A stretch of DNA of 64,000 nucleotides from Paracoccaceae bacterium (GCA_023259435.1 JALRHZ010000002.1:25657-89656); one strand, 5' to 3'. Counted from the first letter of the stretch, positions 18,665 through 28,625 are shown. Numbers and translations: made by a program. Notes: a model not told the origin generated them from the sequence alone.

Positions 18665-19240
18665 ATGGCAAAAGAAACTGTTGAGTTAGGACGCGCGCTT
18701 TTTTGGTCTGTTGTATCGGTGCTTGGTTTCTTTCTGATCTATTATTTATTCCGGTGGTTAGGTTTTTCAGAGATTGTTTCTGCTGCGGCTTCTGTTGTGT
18801 CTAACCTAGCACCAGGTGCATATGATTACTTGGGACGTGATCTATCGGGACGAAAGATTCCGGACGAACACCCCGATGATGGGCATGAAGAACCACTAGA
18901 ACTTGTTTTTGATGGAAGACCCCTGTGGCGAGAGAGCGATGACTTGGTCGTTACATCCGATTTTGTCTCGTTTGCAGTGCTCTTCCAGAACCCGCATCCC
19001 GAGCTTGCTAACTTGTTCCACGATATGACCGCGGAAAAGTGGCGGTCGCTTTCGCATGATGATCCTTTGGCCAAAGACGTGTTAGATTTACTTGTAAGCG
19101 TTATACAAGCGGACGCAACTCTCGCGGTGAATGATGAATTGTCGTGGTACACGATTGGATTGCATGAGTTTTGGCATAGACTTGACGAGACACTTGGTAC
19201 AGCCGACGAGGTTCAAGATAGCCCAGTGCATCTACATTAG
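18665..19240 (+). CDS. Uncharacterised protein with N-terminal membrane anchor
   Basis: A 191-residue product with one clear transmembrane segment (about residues 12-32, LFWSVVSVLGFFLIYYLF), a second short hydrophobic stretch near 36-50, then a soluble acidic domain containing FDGRPLWRESDDLVVTSDFVSFAVLFQNPHPELANLFHD (split across the domain) and a C-terminal IGLHEFWHRLDETLG. The HEFWH string resembles a zinc-protease HExxH motif but has the acidic residue in a different register, so no enzymatic claim is made. The start is ATG 18665. Family not recognised. Confidence 0.7.
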   Translation: MAKETVELGRALFWSVVSVLGFFLIYYLFRWLGFSEIVSAAASVVSNLAPGAYDYLGRDLSGRKIPDEHPDDGHEEPLELVFDGRPLWRESDDLVVTSDFVSFAVLFQNPHPELANLFHDMTAEKWRSLSHDDPLAKDVLDLLVSVIQADATLAVNDELSWYTIGLHEFWHRLDETLGTADEVQDSPVHLH

Positions 19241-19315
19241 CCGACAGTTTCTTGACCATTCTCTGGGAACACGCTAGTCCACGACCCAAGACTTTTACTC
19301 AAGGAAATCGTGAAA

Positions 19316-20422
19316 ATGAGCAACCCATCTATTCTTATCCTACCTGGTGACGGGATCGGCCCAGAGGTCATGGCAGAAGTTCGCAAGATCATCGATTGGT
19401 ACGGCGCCAAGCGTGATCTTTCTTTTGACGTCTCTGAGGACCTAGTGGGGGGGTCAGCCTATGATGCGCACGGAACGCCATTGCACGATGACACAATGGC
19501 CAAGGCACAAGAAGTTGACGCTGTTTTGCTTGGCGCTGTTGGTGGGCCAAAATACGACAACCTTGATTTCAGCGTAAAGCCAGAGCGTGGCCTTTTGCGG
19601 TTGCGCAAGGAAATGGATCTATTCTCAAACTTGCGCCCTGCACAGTGTTTTGATGCGCTTGCGGACTTTTCGTCGCTAAAGCGCGATGTTGTTGCAGGTC
19701 TTGATATTATGATCGTGCGTGAATTGACCTCTGGCATCTATTTCGGCGAGCCACGTGGAATTTTTGAGGAAGGCAATGAGCGTGTGGGTATCAACACACA
19801 GCGTTACACAGAATCTGAGATTGAACGCGTTGCGCGGTCCGCATTTGAACTTGCCCGCCGTCGTGGCAACAAAGTTTGCTCGATGGAAAAAGCGAACGTT
19901 ATGGAATCTGGTATTCTATGGCGTGAAGTTGTTCAGCGCGTTCACGACACTGAATACCAAGACGTTGAATTGTCTCACATGTATGCAGACGCGGGTGCGA
20001 TGCAGCTGTGTCGTTGGCCAAAGCAATTCGACGTGATCGTCACAGATAACCTATTTGGCGACTTGCTCTCTGATGCTGCTGCGATGTTGACGGGTTCTTT
20101 GGGAATGTTGCCATCTGCATCTTTGGGTGCGCCAATGGCGAATGGCCGTCCAAAAGCACTGTACGAGCCCGTACATGGCTCGGCCCCAGATATCGCAGGA
20201 CAAGGCAAGGCCAACCCAATCGCCTGTATCCTAAGCTTTGCAATGGCGTTGCGCTATTCGTTTGATCAAGGGGCAGAGGCGGACCGTTTGGAAAAAGCAG
20301 TTGAAACTGTTTTGGCGAATGGCGCGCGCACTGCTGATTTGTTGGGAGAAGAGGGTGTGACCCCACTTTCAACTTCAGAAATGGGCGACGCTATCGTCTC
20401 GGCATTGGACGCCTCGCTTTAA
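19316..20422 (+). CDS. leuB: 3-isopropylmalate dehydrogenase
   Basis: Oxidatively decarboxylates 3-isopropylmalate to 2-oxoisocaproate with NAD in leucine synthesis. The 368-residue protein begins with [17 protein letters not shown] and carries the substrate helix [25 protein letters not shown], the Tyr in [13 protein letters not shown], the metal motif [17 protein letters not shown] and the NAD loop [18 protein letters not shown]. The ATG at 19316 is chosen over an in-frame GTG 6 bases earlier because AAGGAA is then correctly spaced (9 bases). A strong terminator follows. Confidence 0.98.
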   Translation: MSNPSILILPGDGIGPEVMAEVRKIIDWYGAKRDLSFDVSEDLVGGSAYDAHGTPLHDDTMAKAQEVDAVLLGAVGGPKYDNLDFSVKPERGLLRLRKEMDLFSNLRPAQCFDALADFSSLKRDVVAGLDIMIVRELTSGIYFGEPRGIFEEGNERVGINTQRYTESEIERVARSAFELARRRGNKVCSMEKANVMESGILWREVVQRVHDTEYQDVELSHMYADAGAMQLCRWPKQFDVIVTDNLFGDLLSDAAAMLTGSLGMLPSASLGAPMANGRPKALYEPVHGSAPDIAGQGKANPIACILSFAMALRYSFDQGAEADRLEKAVETVLANGARTADLLGEEGVTPLSTSEMGDAIVSALDASL

Positions 20423-20444
20423 CAAACAACAATGAATTAAGAAC

Positions 20445-20476
20445 GGCGCGCATTCACATATTGCGCGCCTTTTTTA
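20445..20476 (+). terminator. Rho-independent terminator after leuB
   Basis: GGCGCGC (20445-20451) pairs with GCGCGCC (20463-20469) and is followed directly by six T residues. It lies 23 bases past the leuB stop. Confidence 0.9.
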
Positions 20477-20545
20477 TGTTTTTCTTGCTCAAATGGCAAT
20501 TCCGTGACACGAATTGTTAGCGCAAACTATGACTTTAGGTGTTTC

Positions 20546-21499
20546 ATGTCTCCGAATATAAAAGGTGCGCTTTTTGCTTTGCTAGGGTTCGGCTTGTTTT
20601 CGGCCCACGATGTGATTGTTAAATATTTGGGTGGGACCTATTCGACCTTTCAAATTCTGTTTTTTTCGGTGACCTTTAGTTTTCCAATGATGTTTGTGAT
20701 GCATTTGCGGGAACGTACGACAGAAAATCTTATTCCAAATCATCCTTGGTGGACATTGCTCCGCACACTGTCGACGGTGACAACCGGCTTGGCCGCGTTT
20801 TATGCGTTTTCGGTTTTGCCTATGGCGCAAACCTATGCGTTTTTGTTCGGGATGCCCTTGCTAATCACGGTGTTATCTATTCCGATGTTGGGTGAAAAAG
20901 TTGGAATTCACCGTTGGGGTGCGGTCTGCGTCGGACTGGTGGGTGTTTTCATCGTTCTGCGCCCTGGTCAGACCGAGCTTACACTAGGGCATGGCGCCGC
21001 TTTGCTGGCCGCGTTCACGGGGGCTTTGGGATCTTTGATTGTCCGTAAAATCGGACATGAAGAACGCAATATTGTATTGATGCTTTACCCCATGTTTGCG
21101 CATTTCTTAATCGCTGGCGCATTCATGCCAGCCACTTATGTGGCGCTTGAGCTTGTGGATTTGGGGGGTCTTTTATTGATGTCGGCAATGGCCTTTGTTG
21201 CCTCTTTGTGCATCATATTGGCCTATAAAACGGGCGAGGCGTCTACGGTGGCGCCAATGCATTATTCTCAGATGATTTGGGCAGTGGTTTACGGCTATTT
21301 CTTTTTCCAAGAATGGCCGGACGATATGACATTCATCGGAAGCGCAATTATTATCGCAAGCGGCCTATATGTGGTCTTTCGCGAAAGCCGAGTCAGTCAG
21401 ACAACACCTGTTTTGCGCAATCAAAGCCGTGCTGAAACAGGCACGGTGCCACGGGTCAGCGTCATTTCTAAACTCTTCAATACGAGTGAAAAAGTGTAA
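20546..21499 (+). CDS. DMT-superfamily (EamA) transporter
   Basis: A 317-residue inner-membrane protein with about ten transmembrane helices in two EamA halves (about residues 5-140 and 150-285). The N-terminal GALFALLGFGLFSAHDVIVKYLG and GVFIVLRPGQ at the end of the first half are typical of this superfamily, which exports or exchanges amino acids, nucleotides or other metabolites. The substrate cannot be told from the sequence. I chose the ATG at 20546, which opens directly on the first helix; an upstream in-frame ATG at 20504 would add 14 mostly polar residues. It ends only two bases from the convergent histidine kinase stop, so the two mRNAs probably overlap. Confidence 0.85.
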   Translation: MSPNIKGALFALLGFGLFSAHDVIVKYLGGTYSTFQILFFSVTFSFPMMFVMHLRERTTENLIPNHPWWTLLRTLSTVTTGLAAFYAFSVLPMAQTYAFLFGMPLLITVLSIPMLGEKVGIHRWGAVCVGLVGVFIVLRPGQTELTLGHGAALLAAFTGALGSLIVRKIGHEERNIVLMLYPMFAHFLIAGAFMPATYVALELVDLGGLLLMSAMAFVASLCIILAYKTGEASTVAPMHYSQMIWAVVYGYFFFQEWPDDMTFIGSAIIIASGLYVVFRESRVSQTTPVLRNQSRAETGTVPRVSVISKLFNTSEKV

Positions 21500-21501
21500 C
21501 C

Positions 21502-23658
21502 TTAAACGCCAAAATGGGACACCAGTTTGGCCTCGAGTGATTTAAGCTCGACCGGTTTTGCAAGATAGTCATCCATACCGGACGCAAAACATTTGTCTGC
21601 GTCCCCTTTCAGGGCATTCGCAGTGATCGCAATAATATGCGTGCGCTGCTTATTTTCTGCGGTGCTTTCTGTGTTGCGAATGGCGCGGGACATTTCAAAC
21701 CCGTCCATCAATGGCATGTGACAATCAGATAGAACCACGTCATAGGCACCCTCGGTCCACATGGCCAAACCTTCTTGGCCATTTGTGGCAACATCAGCGA
21801 CGTACCCCAAAATTTCAAGCTGTTTCAAAAGCACGATCCTGTTGATCTCATTGTCTTCGACCAACAAGATGGATTTGCTTTTACGCTCTTGTTTTTGCGC
21901 CTGTGTTACCTCTGTTTCCACTAAAGAGGGTGCCGGATCGCGTTCAATGTGGCCGGACTTTTGCCCAGATAAGAACCGAAGCGCGCGCATGAATTCTGAT
22001 GGGAGCATTGGGAATAGCTGTACTTTGTAGACATCATCGCTCAGCCGTCCAAGACGCTCGCTTCGATTTTCGGTAAGGATGATGAATTTTGGCGATACGA
22101 CCTGAGCACGAATGAACCTTTGCCATTCAGCTATTGTTTCAGGCTGACGCGTTCGCAGCAGGTATATAACATTCTCGCCAGAGATCGGTGTAAAGCCTTT
22201 CAAATCTGGTGACACGTTTTTATATGTGACTTTCGCTCCGGTCCCTTCAAGAAAGCGGTCTATTCGCCACGGCGTGTGGATGCCGTCTTCGATAACCCAA
22301 CACAAGTCCAGATTTGATAAATCGGTTTGAAGAGGAACACTATCATAAGCTTGAATTGGTAATTTAACGGTTATTTTACTTCCGCTGCTTTCTTGGCTTT
22401 CTACATGGATTTCACCATTCATTCGTTCAATTAGTTTGCGACTAATGACAAGACCCAAACCTGTTCCGCCGACGCGTTTGCTGCTCGCGGCTTCGCCTTG
22501 GACAAAAGGTTGGAACAATCGCGCCTGAAGCTCTTGTGACATTCCAATGCCCTGATCGTGAACGACGATTTTTAGTGTGTCATCACCTTCTAGCTCGGTG
22601 TAGAAAAAGATATCACTCTCGTGACCGGTTAAGTTTTTTGCCGAATATTTGATGGCGTTGCTGAGTAGGTTCAGCATAATCTGCCGCAACCTTCCTCCAT
22701 CGCTTAGGATATGGGATGGCAATGCAGGGTCAATGTACAGACGTATGCGCACGCCGCGATCATCCGCCATAGTTTGCAATGTCACCGCCACCCCCTCGAT
22801 GACGGGTCGGATCTCAATTCTGGCAGATTCGATATCAAGCTTGCCTGCATCAATTTTGCTTGCATCTAGAATGTCGTCGATGATGCGAAGCAACGAAAAG
22901 GCGGAATTACGAATTGTGCCTAGAACGCGCGATTGCTCCTCGGTAGGGTGCATCGTTTCCATGACTTCGATCATACCAATCAGGCCATTCATTGGGGTGC
23001 GAATTTCATGGCTCATATTCGCCAAGAAATCCCCCTTGGCACGCGCTGCTCCTTCAGCGACAACACGGGCATCCGAGAGTTTTGTTTCGATCGAGTTTGT
23101 CTCGGAGGTGAAATAGGCCAGCTCGGCAACCAAAAGCACCGCGATTGTAACTTTTAGGCCGATGTTAATCGTCTCAAGAGGTAAGGCGTTTTCGATATTG
23201 CGAATTCCAAACAGTCGCATAGACGCGCCTTCAAGGTCAAACACCGTAACAAAGGCAAACAGGATCATAGGGAAAACAACAAAAGTTAATAATGCGTTCC
23301 GCTCGTGTCGCCATGAAAAGGCCAAAAAGGGCAGAGCCAAAATCGGCAGAAACAGCAAATCAACATCGGTTTCGGGAACAGCCATGATCAACGCGACAAA
23401 GGTTGTTATACTTGCGCTAATTAGCCAAATAGACCGCGCCATTTTATTTCGGCCAAGTTTGAACAACAGAGCGCAGATTAAATAGACAAATGCAACGGAT
23501 CCTGAAATGAGGGCTCCATCACGGTCGCCGATCACCAAAAAGACGAACATCCAACTGGACGCCAGGGCAACAATGACATTCACCGCAAGTGTGCTGACAT
23601 GAATGCGTCTGCGTAAATCATAGGCAAGTGCATCATTCTTCATGCGAAAATAATCCAT
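21502..23658 (-). CDS. Membrane hybrid histidine kinase with C-terminal receiver domain
   Basis: The 718-residue protein senses through an integral membrane module of about six helices (residues 22-185) with no large periplasmic domain. It is followed by a HisKA domain with the phospho-histidine H217 in FLANMSHEIRTPMNG. The HATPase_c domain has an N box (LNLLSNAIKYS), G1 (DQGIGMS) and G2 (GGTGLGLVIS). Residues about 445-565 look like a degenerate receiver. The C-terminal receiver (about 595-715) has acidic residues in LLVEDNE, the phospho-acceptor D645 in VVLSDCHMPLMDG and a conserved Lys in DDYLAKPVE. No HPt domain or partner regulator is adjacent, so it must pass phosphate to a distant HPt protein. 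Signal unknown. Confidence 0.93.
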   Translation of the reverse strand: MDYFRMKNDALAYDLRRRIHVSTLAVNVIVALASSWMFVFLVIGDRDGALISGSVAFVYLICALLFKLGRNKMARSIWLISASITTFVALIMAVPETDVDLLFLPILALPFLAFSWRHERNALLTFVVFPMILFAFVTVFDLEGASMRLFGIRNIENALPLETINIGLKVTIAVLLVAELAYFTSETNSIETKLSDARVVAEGAARAKGDFLANMSHEIRTPMNGLIGMIEVMETMHPTEEQSRVLGTIRNSAFSLLRIIDDILDASKIDAGKLDIESARIEIRPVIEGVAVTLQTMADDRGVRIRLYIDPALPSHILSDGGRLRQIMLNLLSNAIKYSAKNLTGHESDIFFYTELEGDDTLKIVVHDQGIGMSQELQARLFQPFVQGEAASSKRVGGTGLGLVISRKLIERMNGEIHVESQESSGSKITVKLPIQAYDSVPLQTDLSNLDLCWVIEDGIHTPWRIDRFLEGTGAKVTYKNVSPDLKGFTPISGENVIYLLRTRQPETIAEWQRFIRAQVVSPKFIILTENRSERLGRLSDDVYKVQLFPMLPSEFMRALRFLSGQKSGHIERDPAPSLVETEVTQAQKQERKSKSILLVEDNEINRIVLLKQLEILGYVADVATNGQEGLAMWTEGAYDVVLSDCHMPLMDGFEMSRAIRNTESTAENKQRTHIIAITANALKGDADKCFASGMDDYLAKPVELKSLEAKLVSHFGV

Positions 23659-23821
23659 AATTTAGACGCCTAAGCCTAGCAGATTTTTGAAAAAATTGTT
23701 CACTTAGGAGGATCGCACTGTGTTTCTTTCGTATTGCTTTTGCAATCCTTTCTTTTTTTAAGTATCGCTAGGGCAAAGAAAAATGGCTTAGGTCGTGAGA
23801 TGCGCGGCAAAGAGAGCAAGT

Positions 23822-24415
23822 ATGACAAGTCTAATTGTAATTGATGTCCAGAACGATTTTTGTCCCAATGGCGCATTGGCCGTTTCCGGTGGTGATGAAA
23901 TCGTTCCCTTGATCAACGCGCGCATGGATAAGTTCAAATCAGTTGTGTTGACACAAGACTGGCATCCGCAGGGCCATTCTTCATTCGCGTCTTCGCATGC
24001 TGATCAGGATCCTTATTCGGTAAGCGATATGCCCTATGGCCCTCAGGTCCTTTGGCCTGACCATTGTGTTCAAGGGACCAAAGGCGCAGAATTTCACGCG
24101 GCTTTGGAGACCACCCGCGCGGACCTGATTGTGCGTAAAGGATACAATCCTCAAATCGACAGCTATTCGGCATTTTTTGAAAACGACAAGACGACCCCGA
24201 CGGGGCTTCATGGGTATTTACAAGAGCGTAGAATTCGCGAGGTAACACTCGTGGGGTTGGCGACTGATTTTTGTGTTGCTTATTCGGCACTTGATGCGGC
24301 ACGTTTGGGCTATGAGGTGACCGTAGAGCAAGATCTCTGTCGCGCAATTGATTTGGATGGCTCTCTTGCGACCGCGTGCCAAAACATGCAAGCCGCTGGC
24401 GTGCGTTTGATTTAG
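23822..24415 (+). CDS. pncA: Nicotinamidase
   Basis: Deaminates nicotinamide to nicotinate in NAD salvage (bifunctional activity on pyrazinamide is known in the family). The 197-residue protein has the catalytic triad: D8 in [11 protein letters not shown], a Lys in LIVRKGYNP and a Cys in [16 protein letters not shown]. The metal site is in [14 protein letters not shown]. The ATG at 23822 is preferred over an upstream in-frame start at 23795 because the family begins at this point and GAGAG lies just upstream. It is followed 13 bases later by pncB, which performs the next salvage step. Confidence 0.95.
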   Translation: MTSLIVIDVQNDFCPNGALAVSGGDEIVPLINARMDKFKSVVLTQDWHPQGHSSFASSHADQDPYSVSDMPYGPQVLWPDHCVQGTKGAEFHAALETTRADLIVRKGYNPQIDSYSAFFENDKTTPTGLHGYLQERRIREVTLVGLATDFCVAYSALDAARLGYEVTVEQDLCRAIDLDGSLATACQNMQAAGVRLI

Positions 24416-24428
24416 AAAGGCCGTTAGT

Positions 24429-25721
24429 TTGGATATTGCAACCCGTGTTTGGAACCACAAATGGCGCATTGATCCCATAGTGCGATCTTTGATTGATACT
24501 GATTTTTATAAATTGCTTATGTGCCAGTCTGTCTTTCGGAATAAGCCAGACACACACGTAACCTTTAGCCTGATCAATCGGTCAAAAACCGTCCGATTGG
24601 CCGAGTTGATAGACGAAGGCGAACTGCGTGAACAACTGGATCATATTCGCAGCCTCAGCCTAAGCCGAGGGGAAAGCACTTGGTTGCGCGGGAACACGTT
24701 TTACGGCAAACGCCAAATGTTCCGTCCTGATTTTATGGAGTGGTTCGAAGGATTACGCTTGCCCGCGTATCATCTTGATAAACGTGACGGCCAATATGAG
24801 CTTACTTTTGAGGGCTCGTGGCCTGAGGTGATGCTGTGGGAAATTCCTGCACTTGCGGTTTTGATGGAACTGCGCAGTCGTGCAGCCTTAAAACAGATGG
24901 GTAAATTCGAGCTTCAGGTTCTCTACGCCCGCGCCATGACAAAGATTTGGGAGAAAGTCGAAACTTTACGGTCGCTTGATGGGCTAAAGATTGCGGATTT
25001 TGGGACGCGGCGCAGACATTCGTATTTGTGGCAAGATTGGTGCGTTCAGGCGTTAGGTGAGGGGTTAGGGCCAGATAAATTCGTTGGTACCTCAAATTGC
25101 CTAATCGCTATGAAGCGCGATATCGAGGCCATCGGAACAAATGCCCATGAATTGCCTATGGTCTACTCGGCTTTGGCGGATACAGATACCGAACTTGCAC
25201 AAGCGCCCTATCAGGTCTTGGCAGATTGGCATGAAGAGCATGATGGAAACCTGCGGATTATTTTGCCTGATACCTATGGAACTCAAGGGTTTTTGCGAAA
25301 CGCGCCGGATTGGTTGGCAAAATGGACGGGTATTCGAATTGATAGCGGATCTCCTGCAGAAGGTGCAGAACTTGCTATTCAATGGTGGAAAGACCGTGGA
25401 GAGGACCCCGCCAAAAAGCTAATTATTTTCTCGGACGGGCTTGATACCGATATGATTCAGCAGCTGCATCGCCAGTTTACCGGTCGTGTGCGTGTTTCAT
25501 TTGGATGGGGGACCAACCTAACCAATGACTTCCGTGGCTTGGTTCCAGATGGCGGGTTGGACGCATTTTCATTGGTGTGCAAAGCTGTGTCTGCCAATGG
25601 TCGGCCAACGGTCAAACTCTCGGATAACCCCAACAAAGCCATGGGACCAGAGGCCGAAATTCAAAGATATAAAAAGGTATTCGATGTGGGTGCGCAAACG
25701 CCCATCGCGGTACAGGTTTAA
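24429..25721 (+). CDS. pncB: Nicotinate phosphoribosyltransferase
   Basis: Converts nicotinate and PRPP to nicotinate mononucleotide, continuing the salvage started by PncA. The 430-residue protein opens with [17 protein letters not shown], the PncB hallmark, and has [13 protein letters not shown] with the catalytic His region, [10 protein letters not shown] and [12 protein letters not shown] for the phosphoribosyl site. It starts with TTG at 24429, supported by AGAAAGG 8 bases upstream and by the absence of a better ATG before the conserved N-terminus. The pair pncA-pncB forms an operon. Confidence 0.95.
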   Translation: MDIATRVWNHKWRIDPIVRSLIDTDFYKLLMCQSVFRNKPDTHVTFSLINRSKTVRLAELIDEGELREQLDHIRSLSLSRGESTWLRGNTFYGKRQMFRPDFMEWFEGLRLPAYHLDKRDGQYELTFEGSWPEVMLWEIPALAVLMELRSRAALKQMGKFELQVLYARAMTKIWEKVETLRSLDGLKIADFGTRRRHSYLWQDWCVQALGEGLGPDKFVGTSNCLIAMKRDIEAIGTNAHELPMVYSALADTDTELAQAPYQVLADWHEEHDGNLRIILPDTYGTQGFLRNAPDWLAKWTGIRIDSGSPAEGAELAIQWWKDRGEDPAKKLIIFSDGLDTDMIQQLHRQFTGRVRVSFGWGTNLTNDFRGLVPDGGLDAFSLVCKAVSANGRPTVKLSDNPNKAMGPEAEIQRYKKVFDVGAQTPIAVQV

Positions 25722-25739
25722 ACTTAGAAAGCACAAATT

Positions 25740-26288
25740 ATGTACCCATTCGTTCGAATGATCAAAGAATTCGTCGTCCATCGCAATGCCCCTCCTTTGA
25801 AATTTGGCCAAACGCATGTCTCCTATCATATGTGCATGCCTTGGGACCTTGATATCTGGATGGAGTTGAACAACGGCCGTACCCTGACGATCTATGATCT
25901 GGGACGCTTGGTACTGGCCCAACGTGCGGGTATGGTCAAAGTGTTGCGCCAAAAACGCTGGAACATGACAATGGCGGGCGCTGTGGTGCGATATCGCCGA
26001 CGGATACGGATATTCGAACGTATAGAAATGCGGAGCAGGGCGATCTGTTGGGATTCTAAGTTCGTGTATATCGAACAAAGCATGTGGAAACGTGATGGCG
26101 AATGCGCTGGCCATATTGTGTACCGCTCTGCGTTTGTTGATAAAAACGGAATCGTAAATCCCGATAAAGTAGGCGAGGCTTTGGGCTATACAGGCGCGCG
26201 CCCGGAAATACCTAATTGGATCGAGGCATGGCGCTCCGCCGAAGATCAACGCCCATGGCCACCCATGCAAGAAGAGCTTGATCTTTGA
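25740..26288 (+). CDS. Acyl-CoA thioesterase family protein (hot-dog fold, THEM6-like)
   Basis: A 182-residue protein with the hot-dog thioesterase pattern: THVSYHMCMPWDLDIWMELNNGRTLTIYDLGRLVLAQRAG, in which the D/N after the first strand and the helix starting RTLTIYDLGR are characteristic, then beta strands with RYRRRIRIFERIEMRSRAICWD. It matches the thioesterase-like group found in alphaproteobacteria; the acyl substrate is unknown. It begins 18 bases after pncB, so it may be read through from the NAD-salvage operon, but a functional tie is not apparent. The following MFS gene starts 44 bases later. Confidence 0.78.
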   Translation: MYPFVRMIKEFVVHRNAPPLKFGQTHVSYHMCMPWDLDIWMELNNGRTLTIYDLGRLVLAQRAGMVKVLRQKRWNMTMAGAVVRYRRRIRIFERIEMRSRAICWDSKFVYIEQSMWKRDGECAGHIVYRSAFVDKNGIVNPDKVGEALGYTGARPEIPNWIEAWRSAEDQRPWPPMQEELDL

Positions 26289-26332
26289 TCCAAACCCTCG
26301 TTATCTGATATCAAATATTGGGGAGAGGGCAC

Positions 26333-27700
26333 ATGACAACGCGTAAGCGCATCTGGGGATGGTATTTTTTCGATTGGGCCAGTCAACCGTATTATACACT
26401 CATGCTCACTTTTGTGTTCGGTCCTTTTTTCGCCGCGACAGCATCGTCCTACTTTCTTGGACAGGGTCTAAGTGACACCCAGGCAGATGCCAAAGCCCAA
26501 GAGATGTGGTCATGGGCGCTTACTGTATGTGGTTTGATCATTGCTTTTTCTGCGCCGATTATGGGAAAAATCGCGGATACCCAAGGCCGCCGCTTGCCTT
26601 GGATCATGGGGTTTTCGACGATGCTTGTTCTTGGTGCAGGAGCGGCATGGTTTACTGATCCGAATGGATCAAACCTCGTGTTTGCCTTGTGTGCCTTTAG
26701 TGTGGGATTTATCGGTGCTGAATTGGCGCTAATTTTCACGAACGCGCAGCTTCCAGATTTGGGCGATGACACTGAAGTTGGGGCGATTTCTGGGTCTGGG
26801 TTTGCATTCGGATATGCGGGCGGCCTGGTTGCCTTAATTGTTGTGCTTGTTTTCTTTGTCGAACAGGATAATGGCAGGACAATCGCCGGTCTAGAGCCGC
26901 TTTTTGGGCTCTTGGACCCAACCGCAAAAGAGGGAACCCGTGCTGTCACGCTCTTTGTGGCCCTTTGGTTTATGGTCTTTATGATCCCGTATTTCCGGTC
27001 GGTTGTTGACGGCACCCCCACCGGTCAGAAACTATCGCCATTCGGCGCCTTTTCAGAAGTAAAATCAACAGTTGTACGGGTTTTTGGGCATCAAAGTTTG
27101 CGCAGCTATCTAATCTCATCCATGTTTTACCGTGATGCGATGAACGGCCTCTATAGCTTTGGCGCGATTTATGCGACCCTTGTCCTAGACTGGAGCTTGA
27201 CGCTACTTGGGGTCTTTGGGATTGTCTCTGCACTAGCTGCGGCAGTATTTAGCTGGCTTGGAGGCTTTTGGGATCGTAAAGCCGGTCCAAAACCTGTTAT
27301 CATAACTTGCATTTTGACGTTAACTTTGGTGTGCGTTACCATCGTCGGCATGACGCGCGAAGCTATCTTTGGAATTCCTCTAGAACAAGGATCTGTGGTA
27401 CCAGATGCCATCTTTTTCGGCTGCGGCGTGATCATCGGTGGCCTTGGTGGAATTCTACAATCTGCAAGCCGCTCTATGATGGTGCGCCATACGACGCCCG
27501 AACGCGCAACCGAGGCCTTTGGGTTATATGGCTTGTCTGGACGGGCCACAGCGTTTTTGGCCCCATTTTCCATTGCAGTCGTGACGGCACTCACAGAAAA
27601 TGCGCGTCTTGGCGTTACACCTTTGATCGTTCTTTTTGGACTTGGCCTTCTTTTTATCTTCAAAGTAAATGCAAATGGCGACCGCAGCGCTTGGGACTAA
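26333..27700 (+). CDS. MFS transporter, UMF1 (Atg22-like) family
   Basis: The 455-residue permease has about twelve transmembrane helices. The N-terminal WGWYFFDWASQPYYTLMLTFVFGPFF and the block GALSGSGFAFGYAGG-like GAISGSGFAFGYAGG mark the UMF1/Atg22-like subfamily, whose bacterial members are unassigned and whose yeast member exports amino acids from the vacuole. ATG 26333 is chosen because GGGAGAGGG lies just upstream and the membrane helices begin shortly after. Substrate unknown. Confidence 0.85.
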   Translation: MTTRKRIWGWYFFDWASQPYYTLMLTFVFGPFFAATASSYFLGQGLSDTQADAKAQEMWSWALTVCGLIIAFSAPIMGKIADTQGRRLPWIMGFSTMLVLGAGAAWFTDPNGSNLVFALCAFSVGFIGAELALIFTNAQLPDLGDDTEVGAISGSGFAFGYAGGLVALIVVLVFFVEQDNGRTIAGLEPLFGLLDPTAKEGTRAVTLFVALWFMVFMIPYFRSVVDGTPTGQKLSPFGAFSEVKSTVVRVFGHQSLRSYLISSMFYRDAMNGLYSFGAIYATLVLDWSLTLLGVFGIVSALAAAVFSWLGGFWDRKAGPKPVIITCILTLTLVCVTIVGMTREAIFGIPLEQGSVVPDAIFFGCGVIIGGLGGILQSASRSMMVRHTTPERATEAFGLYGLSGRATAFLAPFSIAVVTALTENARLGVTPLIVLFGLGLLFIFKVNANGDRSAWD

Positions 27701-27725
27701 GACACCCTTCCTCCATTTTTTGTCT

Positions 27726-27780
27726 AAAAATATCTCGGGGGAATTGGCCATAGGCCAAGGGGGCAGCGCCCCCAATTCGG
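27726..27780. repeat. GC-rich palindromic intergenic element
   Basis: The element has nested palindromes: TTGGCC-ATA-GGCCAA (27744-27758), GGGGGC-AGC-GCCCCC (27759-27773) and an outer GAATTGG/CCAATTC pair (27741-27747 with 27772-27778). It is preceded by AAAATATCTCGGGG. A related arrangement (AAATACTCG plus GGGGGCG palindrome) is present in opposite orientation near 57.7 kb. It may also act as the terminator of the MFS gene. Confidence 0.6.
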
Positions 27781-27863
27781 TTTCCATCTAGTCCTTGCAT
27801 TTCTGGCTAGAACTCTCTTGAGTGGTACGCATAGATATATTTTTCAACTGACTGGATGAGCAT

Positions 27864-28625
27864 ATGGATCTTTCTGGGCAAACAGCAATTGTAACAGGTG
27901 GCGGATCTGGTCTTGGGGCAGCAACCGCGCGTGTTTTAGCGCAGGCCGGCGCACGGGTCGCTATTCTTGATTATGATCTCAGCAAAGCCATTTCTGTGTC
28001 CCAAGACATTGACGGGCTTGCGCTTCAGGTCGATGTCGGTGACGCAGCACAGGTCGAAGCAGCCGTTGCTGAGACAACGCAAAAAATGGGAGCAGCACGC
28101 TGTGTTGTAAACTGTGCGGGCATAGGGCTTGCCGCACGCATCGTTGGCCGAGAAGACAAACTATCGATTGATTTGTTTGAGCGTGTCATTCGCGTCAATT
28201 TGATCGGCTCTTACACTGTCATGAGTTATGCGCTGCGCGAGATGATCAAGTTGGATCCTCTAGAGGACGGTGAAAGAGGGGTTATAATCAACACCGCCTC
28301 TGCGGCCTATCAGGACGGTCAAGTTGGCCAAGCGGCCTATGCGGCCTCCAAGGGCGGCATCGCAGCCATGAGCCTGCCTGCCGCGCGTGAGTTGGCGCGC
28401 TCTGGGGTGCGCGTTTGTGCTATTGCGCCTGGTCTGTTCAACACCCCGATGATGGAAAGCCTGCCCGCAGAGACGACACAGGCCATTGTTGCCAACATTC
28501 CCTATCCTGATCGCTTAGGCGATCCACGTGAATTCGGCGAGTTGGCAAAGCACATTGTGGAAAACAAATATCTCAATGGTGAGGTGATCCGCCTTGATGG
28601 GGCAACACGCTTGCCGCCGCGATAA
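27864..28625 (+). CDS. SDR family oxidoreductase (HSD10-like)
   Basis: A 253-residue short-chain dehydrogenase: the cofactor motif VTGGGSGLGAATARVL, NCAG near residue 90, Ser in NTASAAYQDGQ and the catalytic YAASKGG. The pattern of D at the end of the second strand (AILDYD) suggests NAD preference. The sequence resembles the 3-hydroxyacyl-CoA dehydrogenase type 2 / 17-beta-HSD10 group used in short- or branched-chain acyl-CoA oxidation. No other beta-oxidation gene is adjacent. ATG 27864 has only a weak GGATGAG upstream. The next gene is convergent. Confidence 0.85.
   Translation: MDLSGQTAIVTGGGSGLGAATARVLAQAGARVAILDYDLSKAISVSQDIDGLALQVDVGDAAQVEAAVAETTQKMGAARCVVNCAGIGLAARIVGREDKLSIDLFERVIRVNLIGSYTVMSYALREMIKLDPLEDGERGVIINTASAAYQDGQVGQAAYAASKGGIAAMSLPAARELARSGVRVCAIAPGLFNTPMMESLPAETTQAIVANIPYPDRLGDPREFGELAKHIVENKYLNGEVIRLDGATRLPPR

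Noticed and set aside
19101..19310. HEFWH string in the unknown protein as a zinc-protease motif
   Set aside because: Zinc proteases need HExxH; the spacing here gives only HEFWH at the far C-terminus with no third ligand, so no enzymatic call is made.
23720..23760. ATTGC-TTTT-GCAAT stem followed by T residues upstream of pncA
   Set aside because: The stem is only 5 bp and it lies at the 5' end of both flanking genes, where a terminator is not expected.
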